Source: Oscillospiraceae bacterium (GTDB lineage Bacteria > Bacillota > Clostridia > Oscillospirales > Ruminococcaceae). Taken from it: a DNA stretch of 64,000 nucleotides. Under the pieces are notes generated by a model. It was not told the DNA's origin. It did no database searches and was given only the letters and a program-made list of their open reading frames with translations. The DNA lies in contig JAFRTG010000021.1 in NCBI GenBank assembly GCA_017427265.1, positions 186,001-250,000 on the forward strand, read 5' to 3'. Positions within the stretch are counted from its first letter, which is position 1. Each line of letters opens with the position of its first letter. Of the stretch, positions 25,845 through 34,380 are shown piece by piece. A program made the translations under genes and the position numbers.

Positions 25845-27551
25845 ATGAGCAAAGCCAACAAGAAGAATGCAGGATTCCTTGCCGTGCTCGCAGTGCTGAT
25901 GGTCGCCGGTATCGGCGGCGGTATTTTCATCAGCAAGAATCTCGGCAAATCCAACCACGAGATTTCCCGCGAGAATGCACTCGCACAGCTTGACAAAAAG
26001 CTGAAGAAGATCGACTGCAAGGAGGTTTCTCCGCGCAAGGCGACGGTTGAAATTTCCGGCAGCAATCTGGCCGAAGAGCTGCCCGACATCGAAAAGTATC
26101 CGCTTTCCGTCAGAGGAAACGGCAACATCAACATCGAGATTTTCTCCTCGACGGAAAAGGCATCCAAAGGCACGGACGGCTGGCTCAATGAGGTCGCAGA
26201 AAAGTTCAACAGCTCGCACTATATGGTTGACGATCAGTGGGGAACTGTTTCGGTTCGTCCGATTGCGTCCGGTGCGGCGATTGACTATATCATCTCCGGA
26301 AAGCATGTGCCGGAGGCGTATTCACCTTCCAATGAGCTCTGGGGCGAGATGGTCGCTGCAGAGAATGTCCAGATTGAGATGGTGGAAAAGCGTCTGGCCG
26401 GCAATACGGCAGGTATCCTCATTGACAAGGATACCTACAATAAGCTGAATGCGAGCTATGGCAAGGTCGATATCAGCACGATTGTGGAAGCCACAGTCAA
26501 AAGCGAGATCGCAATGGGCTATACCAACCCGTATGCATCCTCGACCGGTCTGAACTTCCTCGTCTCCGCACTGGAGGAATTCGATTCCACGGATATCCTC
26601 AGCCAGAGTGCGACCGAGCAGTTCCGCAAGTTCCAGCAGAATGTTCCGTTTGTTGCGTATACCACGCTGCAGATGCGCGAAGCTGCGTCCAACGGTGTGC
26701 TGCAGGCCTTCCTGATGGAGTATCAGGGCTACTACAATGCAACCGAGCTGCGCAGTTATCAGTACATTCCGTTCGGTGTGCGGCATGACAGCCCGCTTTA
26801 TGTTGTCGGCGATCAGGTCACGGCGGCGCAGAAAACGCTTGCAAAGGCCTTTGCAGATTACTGCAATCAGCCGGATAACCAGAAGCTCGCAAAGAACTAC
26901 GGCTTCAACTATGAGGAGGATTACAAGTCCGCCGAATGGGATCTGCAGGGCAGAACGCTTGAAAGCGCACAGAAGCTCTGGAAAACTGAGAAGGATGCAG
27001 GCAACCCTGTCATGGCCGTGTTCGTCGCAGATGTTTCCGGCAGTATGAGCGGCGCACCGCTGCAGAATCTGCAGTCCTCGCTCATCAACGCTTCCAAGTA
27101 TATCAACGATTCCAACTATATCGGTCTGGTCAGCTACAGCACGGATGTGGCGGTCAATCTGCCGATTGATAAGTTCGACCTCAATCACCGCAGCTACTTC
27201 ACCGGTGCGGTCGAGGATCTTTCGCCGGGCGGAAGCACGGCAACCTATGACGCGGTGCTTGTCGCGCTTGACCTGCTGCGGAATGCGCAGGCCAAGGTCG
27301 AGGCCGAGACCGGCCAGACCGTCAAGCCGCTGCTCTTCGTTCTGAGCGACGGCGCAACGAATGTCGGCTGCTCGCTGAAGGATATCAGCCATATTGTTGA
27401 GGGCATGGAGGTTCCGTGCTATACAATCGGCTATAACGCAAATCTGGAGGCGCTGCAGGAGCTTTCCGCAATCAATGAGGCCGCGAGCATCAACGCAGAC
27501 AGCGATGATGTTATCTACAACCTCAAGAGCCTCTTCAATGCGCAGATGTAA
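25845..27551 (+). CDS. Membrane-anchored extracellular solute-binding protein fused to a vWA domain
   Basis: The 568-residue product has one N-terminal membrane anchor (about 10-30), a periplasmic-binding-protein-like region (about 85-350; INIEIFSSTEKASKGTDGWL at its start, and a GYTNPYASSTGLNFL hinge-like block), and a C-terminal von Willebrand A domain (about 385-568) with MIDAS motif DVSGSMSG and the later GGSTATYDA and SDGATNVG sites. Both domains should face outward. Solute-binding domains fused to vWA are known in Firmicutes, but the ligand is not. The protein lacks transport partners here, so a sensing or assembly role with the two preceding membrane proteins is more likely than uptake. 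Confidence 0.82.
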   Translation: MSKANKKNAGFLAVLAVLMVAGIGGGIFISKNLGKSNHEISRENALAQLDKKLKKIDCKEVSPRKATVEISGSNLAEELPDIEKYPLSVRGNGNINIEIFSSTEKASKGTDGWLNEVAEKFNSSHYMVDDQWGTVSVRPIASGAAIDYIISGKHVPEAYSPSNELWGEMVAAENVQIEMVEKRLAGNTAGILIDKDTYNKLNASYGKVDISTIVEATVKSEIAMGYTNPYASSTGLNFLVSALEEFDSTDILSQSATEQFRKFQQNVPFVAYTTLQMREAASNGVLQAFLMEYQGYYNATELRSYQYIPFGVRHDSPLYVVGDQVTAAQKTLAKAFADYCNQPDNQKLAKNYGFNYEEDYKSAEWDLQGRTLESAQKLWKTEKDAGNPVMAVFVADVSGSMSGAPLQNLQSSLINASKYINDSNYIGLVSYSTDVAVNLPIDKFDLNHRSYFTGAVEDLSPGGSTATYDAVLVALDLLRNAQAKVEAETGQTVKPLLFVLSDGATNVGCSLKDISHIVEGMEVPCYTIGYNANLEALQELSAINEAASINADSDDVIYNLKSLFNAQM

Positions 27552-27587
27552 GGAAGCGCTTGTCTCCGACAGATGATAAGATAAATG

Positions 27588-27650
27588 AAGGCTCCGCCCA
27601 ACCCTGCCGAATTGCCAGCAGCTTTTCAGCAGAGTTTGTGGCGGAGCCTT
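27588..27650 (+). terminator. Terminator-like inverted repeat between convergent genes
   Basis: AAGGCTCCGCC and GGCGGAGCCTT form an 11-bp perfect stem around a 41-nt loop. It lies between the vWA gene and the broken dpaA gene and could serve both strands. Confidence 0.5.
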
Positions 27651-28293
27651 ATGATTGTGCACTGTGCAGTGAAACCTTATGTGAAGCGTGTTTCCCCTTA
27701 TCGCCGCCGCTCCGCGCAAGGTCGGAACACCGTCTTGCGGCAATGGTGACATCTGCACTGAGCCCCTGCAGACGCTGCTGCAGCGCACGGCTGACACGCC
27801 CTGCGCCGAGAATGAGGCAGGGGAGCCGGTGCAGCACGACGGGCATCTCCTGCATGGCAATCTGGACAGCCCCCTCAGCAGTCGGGACGGCATTGCGCAG
27901 TGCAAAGGTTTCCTGTGCGGCATAGTCTGCAGCGCGGAGACCTGCAGCTGCGATGGCCTTGCGTTCACTTTCGCGGAAGCGTCCGCCGAGCACCAGCCCG
28001 CCGGGACGGACGAGCGGCAGCAGAGCGGAAAGCGGGATCGCGCTGCTGCCGAAGGGCGTATGCAGAAACAGGCCGTCCTGCGTGACCGGCATCGGCAGGA
28101 GCAGCGCATCCAGCTGCTGCGGCAGAGACTGGATATGTTCAACGGAACGGATGTGTTCAGGGAGCTCACCGAAGCGGTCGAAGCCGGTCATGCAGACGCT
28201 GTGATGCGCAGCGAGCTGTACGGCGGCGGTGATTTGCCGAAGGTCGCCGCCCGCAGCGAGGAGCCTTTTGGGACTGACGGAAAGAGGATGCAT
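27649..28293 (-). pseudogene. Truncated dipicolinate synthase subunit A (SpoVFA/DpaA) remnant
   Basis: Dipicolinate synthase makes the spore-core chelator dipicolinic acid. The frame begins normally (LLAAGGDLRQITAAVQLA) after GGAGTG and keeps the blocks LLLPMPVTQDG, NAVPTAEGAVQIAMQEMPV and LILGAGRVSRAL..ADVTIAARR. It then stops at residue 214, while the family has about 290 residues, so the rest of the NAD-binding domain is missing. Just after AARRCSDLAR another frame reads AAAIRGNTLHIRF, which could be a short continuation after a frameshift, but no good match follows. No spoVFB is nearby. A tandem repeat array lies upstream. I infer an inactivated gene; a naturally short variant is less likely. 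Confidence 0.7.
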
Positions 28294-28366
28294 ATGGGAT
28301 CACTCCTTATGTGGAAATTCCGGTATCCGGATTGCTCTATCATATGCGAATCCTGCCGAAACGTGC

Positions 28367-28680
28367 GGCGGGCAGTGCCCGCCTCCAATTCCCTCCGGGC
28401 GACGGCAGCGAAACTCCCCCCAATAAGGCAAACACACGCCGCTGTTCGCGGCTTTTTTTCACTCACTTCACCCAATGTATGGGCTCCCCTGAAAGGGCGG
28501 GCAGTGCCCGCTTCCAATTCCCTTCGGAGGACGGCAGCGGAGCTCCCCCAGTTTTATCACCTTCACGCCGCTGCCCGCGGCTTTTTTTCACTCACTTCCC
28601 CCCAATGTATCGGCTCCCCTGAAAGGGCGGGCAGTGCCCGCCTCCAATTCCCTCCGGAGGGCAGCAGCGGAGGGAATTGC
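28367..28680. repeat. Tandem 130-bp GC-rich repeat, two copies and a partial third
   Basis: Units start at 28367, 28496 and 28626, each with the palindrome GCGGGCAGTGCCCGC followed by AATTCCCTYCGG, then GCGGCTTTTTTTCACTCACTT and CCAATGTATSGGCTCCCCTG. The third unit breaks off after about 55 bp. A related copy lies at 36189-36384. Open frames across it are byproducts of base composition. It fills the 479-bp gap between the dpaA remnant and the flavin reductase gene, together with the terminator at 28702-28738. Confidence 0.85.
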
Positions 28681-28701
28681 CCGCGGGGGCTCCCCGCCCG
28701 C

Positions 28702-28738
28702 CAAAAAGCCCGGAGACAGATGAACTGACTCCGGGCTT
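28702..28738 (-). terminator. Terminator of flavin reductase-like gene
   Basis: On the minus strand AAGCCCGGAG, 13-nt loop, CTCCGGGCTTTTTGG. Confidence 0.85.
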
Positions 28739-28772
28739 GTCTGTTATATAGTTTTCTGTGCGCCGTAATGCA

Positions 28773-29282
28773 TTACTCCGCCTTCTGATAGCAGGCAACG
28801 ATCTCGCCGATATAGAGCCGGTGCGTGTCGTTGTCAGCATAGAACGCCGCAGCGGCATCCGCAGGCAGGTCAGCAATATTCATGTCAGCGGCATAGCGCT
28901 TTTTGCAGACGAGCACAAGCTCCGCTTCGTCGAATGTAATGCCGCCGTCGGTTTCAACGGGATGCAGCCCGGCCTCTGCCGCTTTATCGCAGTCTCTGCC
29001 GGAGTGCGAGCCGCAGAACGAGAGCGCCTTGCGGCAGTCGCTGCCGAGGAACGAAAGCGTAAACATGTCCTGCTGTTCCATGAACCCGAATGTATGGCGG
29101 GAGTGCCGCACATAGCAGGTCACAGAGGGCTTGTTCCAGAGCACGCCGAGCGCGCCCCACGAGCATGTCATGCAGTTCCAGCCGGATTCTGCGGAACCGG
29201 CGGTCAGCAGGAACCACTGCTTGCCGATTGCCTCAAAGGGATTGCCGGAAATCTGCTCCGGATTGATTTTCTGAAGTGCCAT
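28773..29282 (-). CDS. Flavin reductase-like FMN-binding split-barrel protein
   Basis: The 169-residue product has the fold signature of flavin reductase-like domains: WFLLTAGSAESGWNCMTCSWGALGVLW near the start (FMN-binding turn), then SVTCYVRHSRHTFGFMEQ and FTLSFLGSDCRKALSFCGSHSGRD. Family members reduce flavins or act as flavoproteins of unknown partner. It has a good ribosome site (GGAGG, 7 nt to ATG). It lies 51 nt downstream of spo0A on the same strand and ends before a strong terminator, so it is probably cotranscribed with spo0A. No functional link to sporulation is known to me. Confidence 0.88.
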   Translation of the reverse strand: MALQKINPEQISGNPFEAIGKQWFLLTAGSAESGWNCMTCSWGALGVLWNKPSVTCYVRHSRHTFGFMEQQDMFTLSFLGSDCRKALSFCGSHSGRDCDKAAEAGLHPVETDGGITFDEAELVLVCKKRYAADMNIADLPADAAAAFYADNDTHRLYIGEIVACYQKAE

Positions 29283-29333
29283 TTTGATACCTCCGTTGTT
29301 TTATGCACGCAGTTCTGCGTGTGTTTTACTGTT

Positions 29334-30089
29334 TCAGTGCTGATGCTGCAAACGCAGCTTGTCTGTGATAAGCGCGATGAATTCCGAATTGGTCGGCTTG
29401 CCCTTGCAGGTGTTGACCGTATAGCCGAAGAACGCATTCAGCGTGTCCAGATTGCCGCGGTCCCACGCAATCTCGATTGCATGGCGGATCGCGCGCTCGA
29501 CTCTGGAGGGCGTTGTCCCGAACTGTGAAGCAACACGCGGATAAAGCTGCTTTGTGACGCTGTCGAGCAGCTCCGGCTCATGATAGGCGCTGACGATTGC
29601 GCAGCGCAGATAATGATAGCCCTTGATATGTGCGGGGACGCCCAGCTGATGAATGATGTCCGTGATCGTGATGGCAAGATCCTGTCCGGCACGGTTTGCG
29701 AGTGCGCCGAGCGGCTGCTTGCTTGTCAGCAAAGCGATGCGTTCGCCGAGGACGTTGAGGTCAAACGGCTTCAGCATGAAATATGCGGCGCCGTTCTGCA
29801 TGACCTGCTGCTCGACAAAGCTGTTGTCATAGGATGATGTAACGATAAACGCCGGGCGCTTTCCGCCGGACGCATTGGCCTTTTTCATCAGCTCGATGGC
29901 ATCCATATGCGGCAGAACGGCGTCCACCACAACCACATCCGGCGTATCATTCCGAATGGACTCCAGAACGGTATTGCCGTTCTTTGGTCTTGTATAAGCG
30001 TACATACCCTGTGCACGCAGGACACTGGCACAGGATACGCCGTACTCTGCCGTGTCATCACCGATCAGAACCTTGACTTGCTTTTGCAT
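29334..30089 (-). CDS. spo0A: Sporulation master regulator Spo0A
   Basis: The 251-residue protein is a canonical Spo0A. Its receiver domain has D11-D12, phosphoacceptor D56 in VVVDAVLP, T84/S85 and K107 before P108. The C-terminal domain has [14 protein letters not shown], the recognition region [18 protein letters not shown] and [17 protein letters not shown], almost identical in these blocks to Bacillus Spo0A. It activates or represses genes with 0A boxes after phosphorylation. ATG 30089 follows AAAGGAGG. A promoter lies at 30119-30147 and an 0A-like TGTCGAG at 30178-30184. spoIVB, its usual neighbour, lies 1.5 kb away in divergent orientation, with two unknown genes in between. Confidence 0.97.
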   Translation of the reverse strand: MQKQVKVLIGDDTAEYGVSCASVLRAQGMYAYTRPKNGNTVLESIRNDTPDVVVVDAVLPHMDAIELMKKANASGGKRPAFIVTSSYDNSFVEQQVMQNGAAYFMLKPFDLNVLGERIALLTSKQPLGALANRAGQDLAITITDIIHQLGVPAHIKGYHYLRCAIVSAYHEPELLDSVTKQLYPRVASQFGTTPSRVERAIRHAIEIAWDRGNLDTLNAFFGYTVNTCKGKPTNSEFIALITDKLRLQHQH

Positions 30090-30118
30090 GGTTCTACCTC
30101 CTTTTGCGTTATGTTTCC

Positions 30119-30147
30119 ATTTTATCACGAAGGAATACAAAATGCAA
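30119..30147 (-). promoter_or_regulatory. Promoter for spo0A
   Basis: Minus-strand TTGCAT, 17 nt, TAAAAT, 30 nt before the start codon. Confidence 0.65.
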
Positions 30148-30177
30148 GAGCGAAGAATCACGAAGAAGGCCTGATTC

Positions 30178-30184
30178 TGTCGAG
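30178..30184 (+). promoter_or_regulatory. Single 0A-box-like site upstream of spo0A
   Basis: TGTCGAG (one mismatch to TGTCGAA) lies about 30 bp upstream of the spo0A -35. Autoregulation is plausible, but a single 7-mer is weak evidence. Confidence 0.35.
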
Positions 30185-30269
30185 CATGAGCGATTTTTGC
30201 AGAGTGCCGCAAATATCGCGTATCTGCTTTGTTTTATGATTTTTTGCCGTTCGGAAACTGTCGGATTTT

Positions 30270-30752
30270 TCAGGACTCTGCCGAAGAATCTCCGGTGTTG
30301 TCGTCTTTTGCGGGATGTGCGTGTGCCGTCAGTGCGAGCAGCAGAAGCAGCGCTGCCGGGATTGCTGTTCCGAGCATGGCGCCGCGCCAGACTGCAGCTG
30401 CCGTCCTGCCGAAGCTCTGCGCCGTCTGACCGCTCCAGCCGTACAGCGCGGCCTTTTGCACGGTAATGAGCAGCAGCACCGGTACCGGCAGCCAGCCGAG
30501 CAGCCCAAGCAGAGCCGCAATGCGGTTTCTGCGGCAGAAGTAGAAGATGACGGCAGCCGTCATGCAGCAGGCGCAGAGATAATAGCACGCGCCGTAAAAC
30601 GCAAATGCCTGCCCGTAATGGTCGGCGTGCAGCATCCAGCCGTATGCCGCCGCGCCGCCCGTCAGCCAGACGAACAGCAGCAGCGTCAGCACCAGCAGGA
30701 TATTGCCGATTCGCCGCAGCGCACTTTTCCGAACCGTCTGTCTCATCGGCAT
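30270..30752 (-). CDS. Membrane protein of unknown function
   Basis: A 160-residue, very hydrophobic protein with four predicted membrane segments (about 15-38, 48-70, 78-98, 122-142) and a short acidic tail. I recognise no family motif. Its ATG lies 2 nt after the stop of the gene upstream, so the two are cotranscribed. It is placed between the 30755-31435 gene and spo0A, within the interval that normally separates or joins spoIVB and spo0A. Confidence 0.65.
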   Translation of the reverse strand: MPMRQTVRKSALRRIGNILLVLTLLLFVWLTGGAAAYGWMLHADHYGQAFAFYGACYYLCACCMTAAVIFYFCRRNRIAALLGLLGWLPVPVLLLITVQKAALYGWSGQTAQSFGRTAAAVWRGAMLGTAIPAALLLLLALTAHAHPAKDDNTGDSSAES

Positions 30753-30754
30753 CT

Positions 30755-31435
30755 TCAGAGATCCGTCAGAAAGACAACCGGAATCTGTTTGCGTTCCAGC
30801 TTATAGCGCTGGATTTTTGTCAGCGGCACCTGATAATGCCGTGTCGATTTCCGGAACGCACCGGATACGATCCGCCCGTGCAGCGCATGGAGAAAGGCCA
30901 TCTCCTCGGTGCCGAGCGCACGGCTGTCGTTTTCGAGATAATGATAGCCGCCCGCAAGATAGAAAATCTCAAGCGCGATGGAAAGATCACATGCAGGCTC
31001 CGAGAGGATCCTGCGCGGCAGCTGCAGACCGTTCTGCCACTGATGCGAACGCAGCAGCTGATCGAGTCTTGCAAGCGAGCAGCCGCTCTGCGGCGGAAAG
31101 CAGTCATGAGCAAGATAATAGTTCAGCGATTCGGTGAGCGACTGCGCATCGCCCTCCTCCCCGCGTGAGAGCATCTCCGAAACGACATCGCAAAGCAGCT
31201 CATCGGAAACGTAGGCACACATTCCGTGCTGCAGCGCGTCAGCAGGGAGCGTTTCGCTGTTATCTCCGTCCGCTGCAGGGTAATCTGCCGGATAGCAGGG
31301 CGTTTCGGCGGTATATGCGGCATCTCCGGCGGTATACATGCACCATTCGCCGGATACCGTCTCTCCGCTGCGGAGTACGGCATCACGCAGATTTGTCAGC
31401 AGTGCGCCGACGGTTGTCATTCTGTATTTTTCCAT
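30755..31435 (-). CDS. Protein of unknown function
   Basis: A 226-residue soluble protein without signal peptide or membrane segment. It is rich in Tyr, Ala and Leu. The middle has SDELLCDVVSEMLSRGEEGD and a YYLAHDCFPPQSG block, and the basic C terminus reads YQVPLTKIQRYKLERK. I do not recognise the family. ATG 31435 is preceded by GGAGGAAGG. It diverges from spoIVB and is followed 2 nt later by a membrane protein gene, so the pair may act together. Confidence 0.65.
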   Translation of the reverse strand: MEKYRMTTVGALLTNLRDAVLRSGETVSGEWCMYTAGDAAYTAETPCYPADYPAADGDNSETLPADALQHGMCAYVSDELLCDVVSEMLSRGEEGDAQSLTESLNYYLAHDCFPPQSGCSLARLDQLLRSHQWQNGLQLPRRILSEPACDLSIALEIFYLAGGYHYLENDSRALGTEEMAFLHALHGRIVSGAFRKSTRHYQVPLTKIQRYKLERKQIPVVFLTDL

Positions 31436-31586
31436 ATCCTTCCTCCGTTGCCTCTTTCTGCCGGTACACATTCCGGAAAAGAATCTGCCTGCAATTTTGC
31501 TGCTTGAACGGCAGAAAACTGCGCATAATGATTCTGTGCGGGAATCAGCAAAAGAATTCGGAACCGCAGAGAGAGGAAGATCGCAG

Positions 31587-32837
31587 ATGAAATTTCCGCA
31601 GAAATGGATTTCTAAAATTGCAGCCTGTACGGCCGCATTGCTGCTTGGAACCGCCGCAGCTGTGCAGCATTATATGCTCAGTCTGCCGGATCATTTTTAT
31701 ACGGATGCAAACAGACCGCCGGCTGCCGCGACGCTTCTGCCGGTGACGTTTGTGCGCAGTACCCCGGCGCTGCCGCAGGGCGGCGAAGCGGAGCTGCGTC
31801 TGTTCGGCCTGATTCCGGTCAAAAAGGTCTCCCTGACGACGGTCAGCGCCGCCGAGGTTTATCTGGGCGGCGAACCGTTCGGCATCAAAATGCTGATGGC
31901 GGGTGTCATGGTCATCTCACTGAACGGCGTGCCGGGTCTTGCAGGAGATGTCTGCCCGGCAAAGGAAGCGGGCATCCGCACCGGAGATATTATTCAGGCG
32001 GTGAACGGACAGCGCATCGGGAGCAATGCCGATTTACAGGCCGCAGTGGAATCGTCCGGCGGCAGCACGGTTGCGGTCAGCTATCAGCGCGGCGACAGTC
32101 TTGAAACAGCCGCAGTATCGCCGGTTTTCTCGCCGGTGACAAAGCGCTGGCAGACGGGCATGTGGGTGCGGGACAGCACAGCAGGAATCGGCACCGTCAC
32201 ATATTATATGCGCAATTCGGCCGGACAGGTCAGCTTTGCGGGACTCGGACATGCGGTCTGCGATGCAGACACGGGCGAACCGATTCCGCTTGCTTCCGGC
32301 GATGTGATTGCAGTTTCGGTCAATGACATCATCAGCGGCCGTGCCGGAGAACCCGGCGAGCTGCGCGGCCGGTTCGAGCCCGGCAGAAGCATCGGCAGAC
32401 TGCTTGCGAATACGCCCAGCGGCATATTCGGCACACTGGATGCGCTGCCCGCGGAGGCGAAGCGCATTCCGCTCGGATTCCGGCAGGATATCACCCGCGG
32501 CGAAGCGCTGATTTACACCACAATCGACGGCACGGCGCCGCAGGCGTTCACCGCGGAGATCGAGGAGATCCGCGGCAATGACGCCTCTCTGCGCGATCTG
32601 GTCATCCGCGTGACGGATCCCGCGCTGCTGGAAGCCGCCGGCGGCATTGTGCAGGGCATGAGCGGCAGCCCGATCGTGCAGAACGGCCGGATGATCGGCG
32701 CGGTTACGCATGTGTTCGTCCGTGACCCGACACGGGGCTACGGCATCTTCGCAGAGCACATGTACGCGCAGACAGCCGCGCTTGCGGACGCCGTGCCGGA
32801 GGAGCATCTTGCAGCAGCCTTCCGGCCGGCATCATAA
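31587..32837 (+). CDS. spoIVB: SpoIVB-type serine peptidase (S55) with PDZ domain
   Basis: SpoIVB is secreted from the forespore and cleaves SpoIVFA to release activation of sigma-K. The 416-residue product has one N-terminal membrane segment (about 8-32), a PDZ domain (about 100-180; VCPAKEAGIRTGDIIQAVNG) and the S55 peptidase domain with the His site GLGHAV and the Ser site GMSGSPIVQNG. All sites look intact. ATG 31587 follows GAGAGGAAGA. In Bacillus spoIVB lies directly before spo0A; here it diverges from a two-gene unit next to spo0A. A bidirectional terminator follows. Confidence 0.92.
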   Translation: MKFPQKWISKIAACTAALLLGTAAAVQHYMLSLPDHFYTDANRPPAAATLLPVTFVRSTPALPQGGEAELRLFGLIPVKKVSLTTVSAAEVYLGGEPFGIKMLMAGVMVISLNGVPGLAGDVCPAKEAGIRTGDIIQAVNGQRIGSNADLQAAVESSGGSTVAVSYQRGDSLETAAVSPVFSPVTKRWQTGMWVRDSTAGIGTVTYYMRNSAGQVSFAGLGHAVCDADTGEPIPLASGDVIAVSVNDIISGRAGEPGELRGRFEPGRSIGRLLANTPSGIFGTLDALPAEAKRIPLGFRQDITRGEALIYTTIDGTAPQAFTAEIEEIRGNDASLRDLVIRVTDPALLEAAGGIVQGMSGSPIVQNGRMIGAVTHVFVRDPTRGYGIFAEHMYAQTAALADAVPEEHLAAAFRPAS

Positions 32838-32841
32838 AAAT

Positions 32842-32874
32842 AGGGGCGTTTCCTGCGAAACGCCCCTTTCTTTC
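32842..32874. terminator. Bidirectional terminator between spoIVB and HPr gene
   Basis: AGGGGCGTTTC, 4-nt loop, GAAACGCCCCTTTCTTT on the plus strand; on the minus strand the stem is followed by ATTTTTA. Confidence 0.9.
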
Positions 32875-32949
32875 AGTCATAAGCAGCATGTCAGGCGCGC
32901 TGCCGTAGCAGTACCCCGGACAGGGCTGCTTTATATATATCAGATGTGC

Positions 32950-33222
32950 TTATCGGCTCTCATCGCTGAAGCCGCTGTCAACGAGTTCAACCAGCGACGC
33001 AACGGCCTGCTCCTCATCGGTGCCGTCCGCGATGATGCGGATTGCGGTACCGCCGACGATACCCAGCGAAAGGATACCGAGCAGAGACTTTGCATTGACC
33101 CGGCGCTCTTCCTTCTCAATCCAGATTGCCGAGCGGAACTCATTGGCCTTCTGAATGAAGAATGTAGCAGGACGGGCGTGCAGACCTACCTGATTCTGAA
33201 CCATGACATCTTTGATACACAT
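32950..33222 (-). CDS. ptsH: HPr-family phosphocarrier protein
   Basis: The 90-residue protein has the active-site block GLHARPA with His15 and the regulatory block AKSLLGILSLG with Ser46, both at the classical positions. HPr passes phosphate from enzyme I to PTS permeases; in Firmicutes HPr-Ser46-P with CcpA controls carbon catabolite repression. Since His15 is kept, it is not a Crh-type protein. No PTS enzyme gene is nearby. ATG 33222 follows AAAGGAGA. A perfect-spacing promoter at 33471-33499 gives a leader of about 245 nt, long for such a small gene. Confidence 0.92.
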   Translation of the reverse strand: MCIKDVMVQNQVGLHARPATFFIQKANEFRSAIWIEKEERRVNAKSLLGILSLGIVGGTAIRIIADGTDEEQAVASLVELVDSGFSDESR

Positions 33223-33470
33223 AAACTTTCTCTCCTTTATGATTTTCATAAACCCTATTGCGGACAATCGGATGTGTGTTCCGCCCGGTACAGACACCTG
33301 CTGACCGGAACCAAGCTGCGCTTGCGCCTGTGTGATACGGTATGATGAACGCAGTGCCTGACCTGCTGTTCATTACATTCTGTAAACCCCTTCCAAAATA
33401 TACACACCGTATAACATGAAAGTTTGTTTCAAATCCCTGCAGCTGTCGATTCTCACGGAACCACGCTCTC

Positions 33471-33499
33471 ATTATACTGATTTTTTCCCTGTTCGTCAA
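33471..33499 (-). promoter_or_regulatory. Sigma-A promoter for HPr gene
   Basis: Minus-strand TTGACG, 17 nt, TATAAT. The 245-nt leader down to 33223 has no recognised riboswitch. Confidence 0.8.
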
Positions 33500-33640
33500 T
33501 GTCTTTTCTACACAAAAACGGTACTCAGAACCAAATTTCTCCCCTATGCTACATTCGGCTGAATCGTGCACACCTCGGTTTGGGCATTTTCACGAAAACA
33601 AATTGTTGAAACAAGGTTGAAAACCTTTAGCGCCCTGCCC

Positions 33641-33669
33641 AGTTTTCAACAAAACATTTTGTTGAAACT
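33641..33669. repeat. A+T-rich palindrome after trmD
   Basis: AGTTTTCAACAAAA, CA, TTTTGTTGAAACT: a 13-bp stem with one bulged base. Two more GTTGAAA motifs lie at 33604-33623. It lies between the trmD stop and the HPr promoter and may be a terminator or an operator. Confidence 0.5.
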
Positions 33670-33684
33670 GACAAGAGCAGGCCT

Positions 33685-34380
33685 TCATTTTAGCTTGATC
33701 CATTTTTCCCAGAGGTCCGGACGCCGTTCGCGGGTGATCGCTTCACTTTGTTCTGCACGCCATGCGGCAATATTTTTGTGATGACCGCTCAAAAGAACCG
33801 GCGGCACAGATTCGCCCTCCCAGGTCTCCGGACGGGTATACTGCGGGTATTCCAGCAGGCCGTTGAAATGGCTTTCTTCCTCATAGGCATCGGGCGCGGG
33901 AAGCACATCAGGGCACATTCTGGCGACCGCATCGGTCAGAATCAGTGCCGGAAGCTCGCCGCCGGTCACAACATAATCCCCGACGGATATTTCTTCATCG
34001 GTGATTCTGTCGAGCACGCGCTGGTCAATGCCCTCGTAGTGGCCGCAGAGCAAAAACAGCCGCGGCATCTGAGCAAGCTCTCTGACACGCTGCTGCGTCA
34101 GGGTTTTCCCCTTCGGGGAGAGATATATGGTATGCATCGGCAGTTCGGACTGTTCGCGCACGGCCTTCCAGCAGTCATAGACGGGCTGTGCCTGCATGAC
34201 CATGCCCATGCCGCCGCCGAACGGCGAATCATCGACGCGGTTGTGCTTGTCCAGCGTATAGTCCCGGATCTGGTGGCAGCGGACGGTGATCGCGCCCTTT
34301 GCGCGCGCTCTGCCGATGATGCTTGCAGAGAGCACCGCCTCGCACATTTCGGGAAACAGGGTAGCAATTTCGATCAGCAT
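33685..34380 (-). CDS. trmD: tRNA (guanine-N1)-methyltransferase TrmD
   Basis: TrmD methylates G37 of tRNAs, which prevents +1 frameshifting. The 231-residue product has the SPOUT signatures DDSPFGGGMGMVMQ, LSPKGKTLTQ, LLCGHYEGIDQRV and ISVGDYVVTGGELPA that form the trefoil-knot SAM site. The ATG shares one base with the rimM stop (TGATG). In most Firmicutes rimM-trmD are followed or preceded by rpsP and rplS; neither is here, and deoB precedes instead. Confidence 0.96.
   Translation of the reverse strand: MLIEIATLFPEMCEAVLSASIIGRARAKGAITVRCHQIRDYTLDKHNRVDDSPFGGGMGMVMQAQPVYDCWKAVREQSELPMHTIYLSPKGKTLTQQRVRELAQMPRLFLLCGHYEGIDQRVLDRITDEEISVGDYVVTGGELPALILTDAVARMCPDVLPAPDAYEEESHFNGLLEYPQYTRPETWEGESVPPVLLSGHHKNIAAWRAEQSEAITRERRPDLWEKWIKLK

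Noticed and set aside
26322-28169. 615-codon minus-strand frame
   Set aside because: Opposite to the solute-binding/vWA gene and out of frame with the dpaA remnant. Only a short piece near 27700 could be a frameshifted dpaA tail.
28229-28622. Several plus-strand frames across the GC-rich repeat
   Set aside because: They change frame between repeat copies, have no ribosome site and no protein pattern; the DNA repeat explains them.
31500-31586. Sigma-G promoter before spoIVB
   Set aside because: A CATAATG -10-like site exists, but nothing resembling the -35 lies at the right distance.
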